Source: Macrolepiota albuminosa (Eukaryota > Basidiomycota > Agaricomycetes > Agaricales > Agaricaceae). From it: 64,000 nt of DNA. How positions within the stretch are numbered: position 1 is the first letter of the stretch; each line of letters starts with the position of its first letter. The stretch lies in assembly GCA_027475525.1 (NCBI GenBank), contig JAMWFC010000073.1, positions 273,791 to 337,790 of the forward strand, read 5' to 3'. Below the pieces are notes generated by a model. The model was given only the letters and a program-made list of their open reading frames with translations. It did not search any database and was not told the DNA's origin. Shown one piece after another: positions 1 to 9,354 of the stretch. The translations under genes were made by a program, and so were the position numbers.

Positions 1-387
1 AAGAAAAATAGCATCTGTAAACACTTTTTATTCGGCTCTGTTCGACGGCAAGTAAGTGAGAAGATAGGTCCACTGTCTTCAATAAAGTTATCTGTCATGT
101 CGACTCGAGAACTTTCGGACTCAAAAGAATCATATTCTTTTCCCGCAACCACGCGCTGACCTGTCCAACCGCTTAACTCAGTCGGTTGAATCTGCCAAGA
201 CCCCCATTAATATTCTGCCACTTTCCCATTTCTCGAGTTGTTTTAATTTTAGAATAGAATTATATATATTTCATGCTCTTAATATAATATATTGGTGGTT
301 TTCTATGCCCAAACGCTCGTGAGAATCTTGTAGATTAGTAAGCCTCGGGACTCCCGTTTGACAGCTTCCACGGGAAATAATTAACCC
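1..387. other. No gene recognised; 5' flank of the WD40-like gene
   Basis: The stretch is AT-rich with a TA-rich run near 260-290 and a CCACTTTCCC-type motif near 218-232, which recurs at several repeat junctions in the window. No coding exon was recognised. At 306, 311 and 319 it differs from its mirror copy near 61607-61620, each time by a CpG transition. Confidence 0.5.
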
Positions 388-1940
388 ATGCCCATGCACC
401 TGTATCAGTGCTATTCCTCCATCAAGGTCTCAGAAAAGGCTTCTTTCCATGTGCTCCTTGATGGTGGGCTATTCCTTGCGATTGGAGTAGGGTCAATTAT
501 AAAGATCTATGAACCATCGCTCGGTGGGGAAGAAATTGCATGTTATAATGGTTTCGCGACAATCTCTTGCTTGGCGGGCTCAGCAACGAGCCCTCGTGCT
601 TACTGCGGGTTCCGAAATGGCTGGGTCGTGTCCATCCTCATAGACAGGGTCTCGAAGGTTAGTTGTTGTAATATCTACGGTTAACAATATATCAAAGGCT
701 CAATAGGTTGTTTCCGTTTCTGGGCTCCATCCATTCACTGGCTCGGTATCGAAAATTGTTCTGCATGGTTCTGAGCCTCTTATAGCCGTTGCAGGTGCGA
801 GTGGACAACCCAACGAGGGCGATGTTGTAAAGATGTTTCGCGCTGTCAATCATGACACAAGTGAGCTCAACACACTTCATGGTCTTTAATCCAACCTTTC
901 TTTCAGCAACGTGGGAGCAAGTCGCGTGTTTAGTTGCTCCCTGCGATTTGCCGAGTCCTCAGGTCACCACTATGTTCTGGCACCAAGGAGCTGGCGAGCA
1001 CTCATTCCTGGTCTCCTACAGAAATCATGGCACATAGTCAGTCTTGAACTTTTCAAATTTCCCAAATTGACTGAGTTCGGCTAGTCCATTCGATCTACAA
1101 AATGGGGAGCCAATTTGTCTCTTCTCATCCAAACCAATGTAGGTATCATGGTTAATCTGACTTTTCTTGTCTGGAATTTATCAAGTGATTCTAGAGAAGC
1201 TTTCAATCCTGGTGGTGATATGTTTTTGACGCCGAACTCCTCACGTGGGTTTGACATCATTTGTACAAAAAGTCAACTACCTCTTTCAGGCATACCAATG
1301 GGTTCTCTGAGCCATCTAGCCTCAGCCCAATTTATGAGTGTAGGAGATGTCATTGTTTGCGGAGCGCCTGGCAAAGCTCTTTTATGGAAGATAGTGGGGA
1401 ATGTACTACGACGACTCGATGTGTTAGATTCTGGTGGTACGTTCTCCTGACGCCCTTGCCATCACCACCTTGATGATATGGTGATGCTAGACACAAGCAC
1501 CGTGGCAAAAATAAGTGTATACAAGTATTCTTTTTTCATGGAAGCGATATATTGACATGAGTGTAGTTGGTGCAACTTCCGGGACACCATGATTTGATCG
1601 CGATCTTGGGCGGCTCTCAGGTCTCCCTTTGGCGGGCAGAGGAAGGTACATGGACACTTTAGCTTGTACTAATGGTACAACTCATGCTTTTTGAAGCTTT
1701 GCAAAGGGAACATCACGCCGTTTACTTTCTCAATTTCATCTATCTTTACCCGTGGCTGTTATTGCTTGGGCTAATGAGTATCGGAGTTGGAGCATGGTTG
1801 GCAATGGATGGTGACCGATTAAGAATTGAAAGTCTTTTTCAATGTAAGTTTACACTTGCAACCCAGTCTTGTTTGAGAGTCTAATCATTGCAATTCATAT
1901 GGGCAGATGGGCAGACTTTTCACTCGAAATAAAGCGGTAG
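388..1940 (+). CDS. WD40-like beta-propeller protein with C-terminal membrane segment (left copy)
   Basis: A multi-exon gene with introns of about 45-65 bases at GT-AG sites near 660, 850, 1027 and 1134, then near 1439-1565, 1648 and 1844. The product, roughly 430 residues, begins MPMHLYQCYSS. Blade-like strings such as GKALLWK and GSQVSLWRAEEG suggest a degenerate WD40 propeller. Near the C-terminus FIYLYPWLLLLGLMSIGVGA is a plausible membrane helix, followed by a short tail encoded by the last exon (stop near 1930-1940, depending on which of two tandem GGGCAG acceptors is used). The architecture, propeller then membrane helix, matches the WD40 gene at 37240-39084. Function and ligand are unknown. 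Exon borders are inferred by eye. The mirror copy at 60003-61538 lacks the last exon. Confidence 0.6.
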
Positions 1941-3104
1941 AGACCGTCAGGGGTCAACGTCCAATGTTCGCAGTACCCATTTTAATTAACCTTAACCATT
2001 TTTGCCTTTGTCTTCCCGCCTCTTCACCATTTTCCCCGTTCTTATGCCACTTTTCCCTTCTCCGAATCTGTCATTTTCCCTTAATTTTCCAAAAGAATCA
2101 TATATATTTCATGACTGCTATCGTGGCTTATGATAATGCTTGAGTCAGTTGATTTATTTCCTCCGATAATGCCTCGTTCTCCCGTAACTGGTCCAATAGC
2201 GCCTTACTCTTTAAGCCGTCCCTTGAGCTCATTGATCTCTTCCCGAAGTTCCTTGCTTTCTTCGACGACCTAGTTGAACAGTGCACAAATCAAGCACCGT
2301 CACCCCGTCTGCACGCAATGATGACTTACCATGGCATATGTGGGCACGGTCATTGAAATCTTCTGTCGAAAGTAGTCTGCGTGTGCATGATGCCGATCCA
2401 CTTCTTCTCCCGGTGTTTGTGATGCAGCTTGCATGCATCTTTCCAGCAAATGTTAGATGTTGCTTACATGGGAAATATACTCAACGCACAGAATGGTCGT
2501 CTGCTTCGAAACTCAAAATTTTGTCTTATCTGTGTTCCATCGGAGGTAACCTTGTTCGACCTGGAAATTACGTTGCAACATTGTAAGAGAAGCCCAACGT
2601 TTCATGCAGCCATGACGAACCAGTTCCGGAATTGCTCTCTTGAAACTGCATGAAAAGCCTGGCCCAAGAAATCTCTTCGGATTGTTGTAGTAGACTTCTT
2701 TAACTAGGGTGAGGCATGAACAAAGGTTGGAATCTTGTCGCGATGAAAGAACATACGAATATTCTGAAGATGCTCTACTGTGACCCATCGTGCCTTTCCT
2801 TCTGCAAAATTTAAAGCTGACTTTAGACGGCTTGCTGACAAAGAAACACGAGCTCACGATTGTCTATTCTCCGATATAACCAGCTCAGCGCCAGGAGACC
2901 ATCTAGAAAAGCTGTTGGAGATATACATGGAACACGTCGAAGCAGGCCTTACTATCAATATGCCTTGGCTTTCTATTCACGTTGAGGGCACCTATTCGGA
3001 CGGTAGTATTCATGGCTGCAGTGATTGAGCGTATTCTGGGCATGATGAGAAAATACTTATTGATGTTGCCAGGCAGTAATATGAAGGTGAGAGACGGGTC
3101 TGCC

Positions 3105-3202
3105 AAACGGGTGGTGATATTGGGCAGACAGGAAAGAAAGCTTGGATATATACAAACGGGTGGTGATATTGGGCGGACAGGAAAGAAAGCTTGGATATAT
3201 AC
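3105..3202 (+). repeat. Tandem duplication, two 49-base units
   Basis: Two adjacent 49-base units at 3105-3153 and 3154-3202 differ at one CpG position (GCAGAC against GCGGAC). The duplication is also in the right outer arm (58790-58887). The 44 kb copy of module M has a single unit, so the duplication arose before the outer arms separated. Confidence 0.9.
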
Positions 3203-3346
3203 ATTGCTGGACTTGAAAGAAGACAAAGGGCAAGTCGAGACGAATTTGTGATCACGTGCTCAGCTCGCTCACTTCTTTTTTCTCGCAACTTCCGACGCTC
3301 GCGATCGTTCGTATTATTATGACTAGATGATTGCCATACTACAAAA

Positions 3347-3399
3347 CTGTCAAAGAGACACTCGAAAAAGGTGAAAGAGACAAAGGGATCCTTTGACAG
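3347..3399. repeat. 53-base imperfect palindrome P, copy 1
   Basis: It begins CTGTCAAAG and ends CTTTGACAG, a 9-base terminal inverted repeat, with two GTCTCTTT/AAAGAGAC motifs inside. It sits where module M ends. Copies of the same length occur at 33477, 45490 and 58593, a near-complete copy at 19738 and a degenerate one at 63430. Confidence 0.9.
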
Positions 3400-3714
3400 A
3401 TAGATACCTCTTTATCCACTTCTCCAATGCGCCCATTGTGATCACAAGTATTTCCTTATGTAGGCACCGAACGTTCTTGAAATTATATCTCCATGCCTCG
3501 ACCACTGGCCTTGCCGATTTTCTACATCGACCAATCGTTACTGACATTGACAGGACAGAATTTCGGAACCCACAGATTGTGCCATTATAACTGTCATCTT
3601 CAATTCCTTGTGTTCCATATGGAATTAGTCAGTATAGTAAAAACAACTCCTAGAAATTGCCTCAGTACGCACGTGAGATTCTGGTATTATGTAGTAAACA
3701 TCGAGCACTCTCGG
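3400..3714. other. Non-coding repeat-derived stretch
   Basis: No gene is recognised. The first 80 bases are related, in reverse, to about 56695-56770 (the AACGTTCTTG region), and the rest is mirrored in the right outer arm. A CCATATGGA motif near 3617-3625 has relatives near 11070, 20610 and 58370. Confidence 0.5.
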
Positions 3715-4167
3715 TTATTTTTGTTTCAAGGTATTTAGCCGGAAGCTTGTCCATCGTCTAATCGACACGTGCAGTCCTGTAGAATAGGGATCGTCAAAAT
3801 ATTTACCCGTTTCTCCGTCTTCCAGATCATTTTGGAAAAAAGGAACAAAGGGGCAATGTAATTGAATACATCCGTGCATCTTTGCCATTTCGGCATCCCA
3901 TTTTGCCCCCGTTTGAGTGTGATATGTGACCCTGAGGGTAGGATGGACAAAGCAGGTGTGACGGACAAAGCTGGTGTGCCTCTCCTTGTGCAGAGTCTTG
4001 AAAGAAAACAAAGTACCCAAGGTACAGTCTTGTGCCTCATGAGGTGAAAGGAAAGCAAGAATAGGACTACATTTGTCAGTAACCATAAGAACGGAGCTCG
4101 TGTCGTTCTCCAACTCACCCAGCAAATGCCTTACATCGTGAAACACCGCCCTCTCATCTCTCAGCAC
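3715..4167 (-). pseudogene. Fragment of an unknown protein-coding gene
   Basis: An open frame of about 150 codons on the minus strand reads through GELENDTSSVLMVTDKCSPI and has exon-like composition, but has no ATG start and no recognised domain. Its upstream direction leads into the retrotransposon end at 4290, so the insertion may have split it. Tandem GGACAAAGCTGGTGTG-like units at 3950-3985 overlap it and recur near 33150 and 63890, which argues that part of the frame is repeat DNA. Identity unknown. Confidence 0.3.
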
Positions 4168-4289
4168 ATTAGATTCAGGCCGTATCTTTATCCTTCACGA
4201 GCTATAATCACTCCTCGCATTCTCTTCTCATATGAACATTTGCAATGCTCAAGCAATTTGGACCATGACAGGGAGCTGAGGGAAGCGCA

Positions 4290-4921
4290 AGGCGAGGGAG
4301 TGGGGAGTGAAGCTCCAGCATTACGTGATGGTGGTCTGGAGCCTCCAAGACAGCAAGGACAAACACGAGCTCAGTCGGCGTAAAGGCGAGCGCCGACCGG
4401 AGGCCTCTGCGTGCGCGAAAGTTTCCTTCGATCTCGTTTGCACCCCTCTTTCCCCTTTCTGTGTGCCGATCGCGGCACGGCGCCAGGGTCTGGCAGTTGC
4501 CGTGTCGTTGTTGGTATGGCACGCAGTCTCAGACATCTCGGGTAGCCTCTCTTCCGTTTTCCCCCTTCCCCGTCTGCTGCCCAGGTGAGCGCGGTAGCGC
4601 TCTCTCACATTATCAGCATGTTCTCACCGCATATTCTTCTCCTTTCAGTTTCTCATTACATTTACTGTTTTTTCTTTTAATTCTCATTTACATCTGTAAA
4701 TCATCGGTGAGACTCTCCCCTTGGCATGGCCACCTGGTGGGCCGGGCTCACCTCTCACCTTAGATATTTCGTCTTCTCACTTTATAAAATCCCGTTAGCA
4801 GTGCGTCGCACTTCGACGAAATATCTAAAGTAAGCACACGATGGGAAGGTCGTGCGCGGGCCCTCACTTACTTTCTCACTCTAGTATTCTATTAGTCTAT
4901 TTACTAGTTTTCTTCGTCAAC
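4290..4921 (+). repeat. Left 632-base direct terminal repeat of the YR retrotransposon
   Basis: Matches 9355-9986 at a constant offset of 5065 with no indel. The only difference I found is T here against C at 9578, a CpG transition. It begins AGGCGAGGGAGTGGGG and ends TCTTCGTCAAC. The gag start codon follows 35 bases after its end, so the promoter presumably lies inside it. A reversed, diverged part is found at 36770-36923. Confidence 0.95.
4760..4828. promoter_or_regulatory. Inverted repeat with TATA-like core in left terminal repeat
   Basis: TTAGATATTTCGTC at 4760-4773 is perfectly repeated in reverse as GACGAAATATCTAA at 4815-4828. Between the arms lies CTTTATAAAAT (4780-4790), a good TATA box about 170 bases before the gag ATG. 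It could be a promoter, a transcript hairpin or a recombinase binding site; the sequence alone does not decide. Confidence 0.55.
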
Positions 4922-4956
4922 TACTACTCGTTTCACATCGTCATCATACTCCTCTT

Positions 4957-6345
4957 ATGAACGCCGAAAATGTTCAATCCTGTCGTTGTGAGACATGTAG
5001 TCGTCACACTCATGAGTTTTCCGAAGCTCAAGCTCTGCTTGAAGAGCAAGCCCTTGAATCAGTCCGAGCGAAGTCCGATGCCGGTCAAAAATTGGTTGAT
5101 GAAACCGTCAATGGATCACGGTCTCTCTCAGATCTCGTTCTATCTTTACATGAGATGGGTTTCAGACCAGATGAAGCCCAAGACTTTGTCGAGGCAGCAA
5201 ATCGACGTCTTGAGATCCGTCAGGCCAAAACTAGGGCTGACCCTCAAGCCTCTCGCTCGAGCTCTCCACCTGCAGCTCTTGTCTCCTCACATCCCCCAGA
5301 GCCAGAACGTAGTACGACTCTTCCAGTTCAGAGTCCGGCTCCTCCATCATCTTTGCATGCTCAGGCAATCGAATCCGCTGCGTGGGCGGCTCTGCTTAAT
5401 CAAGTGGACTCCTCCCGTAAAATTGACAAGGCGGATACCATTCGCATTGCCGGCAATCCGCCTGGAGATCTTGAGAACAGAGATTCGGAATCCATGGCAA
5501 TTCCTCCCTCTTTGCTCGCCATTGCGCCACACCTTGCATGCTTTCACGACGAGGCTTCAGACGATCCTCATGTGGCCAAGACGTGGGAGCTCCGTCAAGA
5601 ATACGGCAAGGAGAAGACCATTGATTCCCTTGTTAATCTTGCCCAGCTCAAGAAGCTCAAGGATCCCATATCAAGATCAATCTGGCGTCTCATTATTCTC
5701 GACCACTACGTCGATTTCGAGAAACTCTACGCTACTCTGGACAAGGGCTACGATCATAACGATGAGCCTAAAGAGTTTGCAAGCGGATTCTCGATTATTA
5801 GGAAGGACCACGCTACTGCACGACGATCGATCTCATCGGAATCAGACTGGTCTCGCGTGTATGACGCATGGATGGACGGTGTCCTCGCTTTTTATCTGCA
5901 CCGAAGGGCTGAGTTGGCCTTCTATCGCAGCAGAATTATTGACTTTTTCCGTTCTTCTCCCGGAGCAGCGTCTCTGGCTATTCGTTTTGACGTGAACACA
6001 CGAGACAGATATTCTCGCAATCCATTCAGGCTCAACGATCCTAATGAACTGCACGTTCCTCTGCTATCTCAGCTTCTGGGCATTTCAGCAACAGCCTCTC
6101 ATTCGTCCGGTGGACTTAAACGTCCTGCTTATGGCCGTTTCGTTCCAAATAAGAGGCGAGCTACGACGATTTGTCAGAACTGGAATCTCGGTTTCTGCAA
6201 TGTTGAGCCGTGTACGAATAATCGTCGGCACGGTGTTTGCTGCGAGTGCGGTGGTAAGCATAGAGCTAGAGACAGCGAGGAATGCCTCGTTAAACTCAGA
6301 GCTCGAAGACAATCTCTCAGGGCAACGGGCGGACTCGATGCGTAG
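4957..6345 (+). CDS. Gag-like nucleocapsid protein of the YR retrotransposon
   Basis: 462 residues starting at the first ATG after the left repeat (MNAENVQSCRCETC). The middle holds a helical region resembling retroelement capsid (REEYGKE-like stretch around residue 215, then SIWRLIILDHYVDF). The C-terminal 60 residues carry a Cys/His cluster (CQNWNLGFC, VEPC, RRHGVCCECGGKH, SEEC), typical of nucleic-acid-binding zinc fingers in Ngaro/DIRS gag proteins. It probably packages element RNA in the cytoplasm. Its TAG stop overlaps the candidate ATG of the polymerase frame. The frame is intact. Confidence 0.85.
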   Translation: MNAENVQSCRCETCSRHTHEFSEAQALLEEQALESVRAKSDAGQKLVDETVNGSRSLSDLVLSLHEMGFRPDEAQDFVEAANRRLEIRQAKTRADPQASRSSSPPAALVSSHPPEPERSTTLPVQSPAPPSSLHAQAIESAAWAALLNQVDSSRKIDKADTIRIAGNPPGDLENRDSESMAIPPSLLAIAPHLACFHDEASDDPHVAKTWELRQEYGKEKTIDSLVNLAQLKKLKDPISRSIWRLIILDHYVDFEKLYATLDKGYDHNDEPKEFASGFSIIRKDHATARRSISSESDWSRVYDAWMDGVLAFYLHRRAELAFYRSRIIDFFRSSPGAASLAIRFDVNTRDRYSRNPFRLNDPNELHVPLLSQLLGISATASHSSGGLKRPAYGRFVPNKRRATTICQNWNLGFCNVEPCTNNRRHGVCCECGGKHRARDSEECLVKLRARRQSLRATGGLDA

Positions 6346-8230
6346 AACTGAAGAAGCAATTTCTAGAGGCCCGCGACCTCTCTCGTCTGCTCATAAACGT
6401 CCCTACAACGCTCTTTCTCATAGCTCCCCCAAATTCCGCCGAGGTTTCGTTTGGAATAGCTCCCCTTCATCCTCCTCGATGCCACCTTCAGCTCGAGATA
6501 CGGAAACTGCTTCACCTCTCCCTTCTCCTCCGCTCAATCTGCTTTCGGACTCAGATATTCAGCGTACATTGCATGCTATGAGTAATTACATCCGTGTCGA
6601 GACTCCTTTTAATGTGAATTCCCTCGAAGCTATGCTTTGGGACCACCCAAATCAACCCTTCGTTCGCTCTGTGATGAAAGGCCTTAGAGAAGGCTTCTGG
6701 CCATTTGACGACGGTAACTGGGATTTGGAGGATGAGGATCCGCTAGACAACTATTCGACGGAAGAGACAGATCTTGAGGCTATCAGACAATTTCAGGACA
6801 AGGAGATAAAAGCCAGAAGGTGGTCAGATCCAATCGCTATCAACGAACTTCTTCCAGGAATGAAGTCGTCCCCACTGTTCGTTGTTTGGCAAAAAGGAAA
6901 GCCTAGAGTGGTTACGGACCATACGGCGTCAGGTCTCAATGATGGGATTTCTAAGTCTGAGGCAAAGGTTAGGTACGATGACATGAGGACTTTCGGGCAG
7001 GTTTTGTATAACGCTAAACGTTGTCATCCCTCTGATACCTTGGTCACCTGGAAGTCTGACGTCTCTAGTGCCTTCTTGAATCTACCGGCACATCCGTTGT
7101 GGCAGCTGAGACAACTGGTTAACGTCGACGGAGTATGGCGTATTGTTCACCGATTGGTCTTCGGTAACCGTGCCTCTCCCCGTTGTTGGTGCGCTCTGGC
7201 AGGGCTGATGTGTTGGATTGCCGTAACGAAATTGGACATGCCAGACTTACACGATTTCATGGACGACTTCTTCTCTTGGGATCTCGCTACCGACCTGGTT
7301 GTATTCAAAGGAAGGCCCAGACCAAGACACCAAGTTCAACTCCTTATTTTCTGGGATTCCATCGGCTGTCCATGGGATGACAAGAAGCAAGAATTCGGAG
7401 AGTGTCTTAAAATTATTGGCTTTTGGGTTGATATCAACCGAGGGTCCATTTCGCTCACTCAAGATTCCATCGACGACATTATCGCTAAAATTAATGATTT
7501 TATAAATACGCCCAATCGTCGTCCTCCTCTTCGCACTTGGCAACGTCTCGCCGGCCATTTAAACTGGCTGCTCAATGTCCTTCCATGGGGTCGCCCAGCA
7601 CTGTCCTCACTCTATCGTAAAATTGCTTCAAAATCGACGATGCATGCAGGTGTTTTCCTTAACCGTGAAGTGACCGACGATATGTTCTGGCTTTTGAGGG
7701 TTCTTCCTTCTGCACTAGGCATCAGATTTCTCGACTCCACTCACTGGGACGACTCCTCGGCTGACTTCGTTATCTGGACTGACGCAAGCCTAAAGCTCGC
7801 TCTTGCGTTTGTCTATGCGGGCTCAGGATTTGTTTACCAACTTAATCCCGATCCTTCCAAACCTAAAGTTGACATTTTCTTCCTAGAATTGCTCGCGATT
7901 CTTTCAAGTATCCATCACGTCGCACTCTTCGACCACCCTCCAAAAAGACTTCTCATCTTCACAGACAGCCTCGACTCCGTCGCCGTTTTCAATTCCCTGG
8001 GCGCTGCTGAGGAGATGCATAATTCCGTTGTTAAAGCTGTGGCTGGTATTATTATGGAAACCGGTATGGACTTGCGTGTTCGTCATATAGCAGGTAGGGA
8101 CAACACGCGAGCTGACCTTCTTTCACGTCTTCTCTTCGACGACTTTCATCGTCAATTTCCTGCTAACCGCGTCTACGATTTTGAGCCCCCCAGAGACTCT
8201 CTTCCGGCGCGATGGAGCAAGTCCTTTTAA
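6338..8230 (+). CDS. Reverse transcriptase-RNase H of the YR retrotransposon
   Basis: About 630 residues if started at ATG 6338, which overlaps the gag stop in ATGCGTAG; the frame is open further upstream to 6044, inside gag. Reverse transcriptase motifs in order: KPRVVTDHTASGLN, WKSDVSSAFLNL (motif A Asp), FGNRASPRCW (motif B), and HDFMDDFFSWD (motif C Asp-Asp). RNase H follows: IWTDASLKLA, FFLELLAIL, IFTDSLDSV and DNTRADLLSR supply the four acidic residues. All catalytic residues are present and the frame is uninterrupted. It copies element RNA into DNA, probably in the circular or linear form used by the recombinase. The overlap suggests termination-reinitiation or frameshifting. Confidence 0.92.
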   Translation: MRRTEEAISRGPRPLSSAHKRPYNALSHSSPKFRRGFVWNSSPSSSSMPPSARDTETASPLPSPPLNLLSDSDIQRTLHAMSNYIRVETPFNVNSLEAMLWDHPNQPFVRSVMKGLREGFWPFDDGNWDLEDEDPLDNYSTEETDLEAIRQFQDKEIKARRWSDPIAINELLPGMKSSPLFVVWQKGKPRVVTDHTASGLNDGISKSEAKVRYDDMRTFGQVLYNAKRCHPSDTLVTWKSDVSSAFLNLPAHPLWQLRQLVNVDGVWRIVHRLVFGNRASPRCWCALAGLMCWIAVTKLDMPDLHDFMDDFFSWDLATDLVVFKGRPRPRHQVQLLIFWDSIGCPWDDKKQEFGECLKIIGFWVDINRGSISLTQDSIDDIIAKINDFINTPNRRPPLRTWQRLAGHLNWLLNVLPWGRPALSSLYRKIASKSTMHAGVFLNREVTDDMFWLLRVLPSALGIRFLDSTHWDDSSADFVIWTDASLKLALAFVYAGSGFVYQLNPDPSKPKVDIFFLELLAILSSIHHVALFDHPPKRLLIFTDSLDSVAVFNSLGAAEEMHNSVVKAVAGIIMETGMDLRVRHIAGRDNTRADLLSRLLFDDFHRQFPANRVYDFEPPRDSLPARWSKSF

Positions 8231-8271
8231 GCGTTCTTGGCAAGTCGTCGCGTAAATCGGCTCGCCAACCA

Positions 8272-9306
8272 ATGTCCAGTGCAGACCTCGACGCCTGGAC
8301 TCTTCATGTCCAATCTCAATCCATAGAAAAATCAACAATGTCATCATATGTAACAGGAGCCTGAGACTACATCAATTTCTGTTCATCTCACAATCTTCCC
8401 ATTGATCCTTCACCTCAGACCTTATCGAAATACATTGCCTTTACCTCAAAATACATTGCCTCGGGTCCAAAGTATCTTTCAGGAGCCGGACACTTCCTTC
8501 GTAACATTTATCCAGACTTCGATTCCAATAGAAGCCACCCGCTCGTACAAGCAGCAATCAAAGGTGCTAAGAAAATTCGTGCTGATCCAATTCACCGCAA
8601 ACTCCCTCTCCGTCTCCTGCATCTTCAGAGGTTTGTAGCGCGCGCACACAATTCAAACGACTTCGACGACCTCTTATTCGCAACCTTGATGTCTTGTGCG
8701 TTTTATGCTTGCCACCGCTCTGGAGAATTGGTCGTGAAAACAAAATCGGCTATGGACTGGAGGAAAATCATTAAGCGCTCCTCGCTTCATTTCTCTCAGG
8801 GTTACGTTTCTTACGACCTTCCATATCATAAAACAGATCGCTTTTTCACGGGTTCTCAAATTTTATTTTCACACCACAAGGTCGCTGACCCCATTCATCT
8901 CCTTCACGAATACACGTCAAGACGTGATGCCATACACGGAGCAAGATTCGCGCTATTCCTTCGTCATGATGGTTCGATCCCAACGCGCGCATGGTTCGAC
9001 TCAAAATTATCTTCTTTCCTTGATAAATCCTATGGAGGCCACTCAGCGAGAGCTGGTGGAGCAACGTACTATGCGTCCCTGGGCTTGTCTGAGGACGTCA
9101 TTATGGCAATTGGTCGATGGACTTCTCAAGCGTGGAAGACATACCTCAGGGACAATCCAGCGGTACGCGCAGAGCTTCAACTGGCATCTCTAAAACACAG
9201 AACTTTTCCCCCGCCTGCGGCTCACCTTCATCTCACTCGGAACCTATTTCGTCCTTCTCGCCGCCATCCCATTCAAGTACATGGGCATCCTTCCAATTCA
9301 CGCTAG
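8272..9306 (+). pseudogene. Tyrosine recombinase of the YR retrotransposon, one in-frame stop
   Basis: Reading from ATG 8272 gives a frame to 9306 interrupted once, by TGA at 8362-8364. The context Gly-Ala-stop-Asp-Tyr suggests a lost Arg codon (CGA to TGA). Catalytic features are otherwise present: CHRSGELV (first Arg), GGHSARAGG (His-x-x-Arg) and WKTYLRDNPA (Tyr nucleophile). These enzymes integrate the circular DNA copy without target duplication. If the stop is real, the product would begin downstream and lose the N-terminal SAM-like core-binding region, leaving this copy dependent on others. Confidence 0.88.
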
Positions 9307-9354
9307 GCTCTCTCGTACCTTCTCTCCACTAAAAAGACTCTATTACATTCACGC

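Larger units (their letters stand above)
1985..3399 (+). repeat. Repeat module M, copy 1
   Basis: This module is found three times: here, at 43949-45542 (same orientation) and at 58593-60007 (reverse). It starts with a pyrimidine-rich tract of CCATTTTCCC-like units and ends at the 53-base palindrome. The copy at 44 kb has about 230 extra bases of coiled-coil coding sequence, so this one is an internal deletion derivative. Short reading frames around 2780-3028 are broken by TGA where the 44 kb copy reads CGA. No intact gene is visible. Confidence 0.85.
1..3778. repeat. Outer inverted repeat, left arm
   Basis: This stretch recurs in reverse orientation at 58213-61925. Paired positions sum to 61926 up to about base 1876 and to 61992 beyond it, because 66 bases near 1877-1942 are missing from the right arm. 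The window starts inside the repeat, since base 1 still pairs with 61925, so the arm probably extends further left. It holds a WD40-like gene, the 1.4 kb module M, and a 53-base imperfect palindrome. Similarity fades around 3755-3778. Confidence 0.95.

Noticed and set aside
2780..3251. A protein gene in module M of the outer arms
   Set aside because: Frames are broken by stops in both outer copies, and no domain, start or splice pattern could be established.
6044..6337. Polymerase frame starting at 6044 inside gag
   Set aside because: This N-terminal stretch is out of frame with conserved gag zinc-finger coding and has no RT-like motif; the ATG at 6338 is the better start, although frameshifting remains possible.
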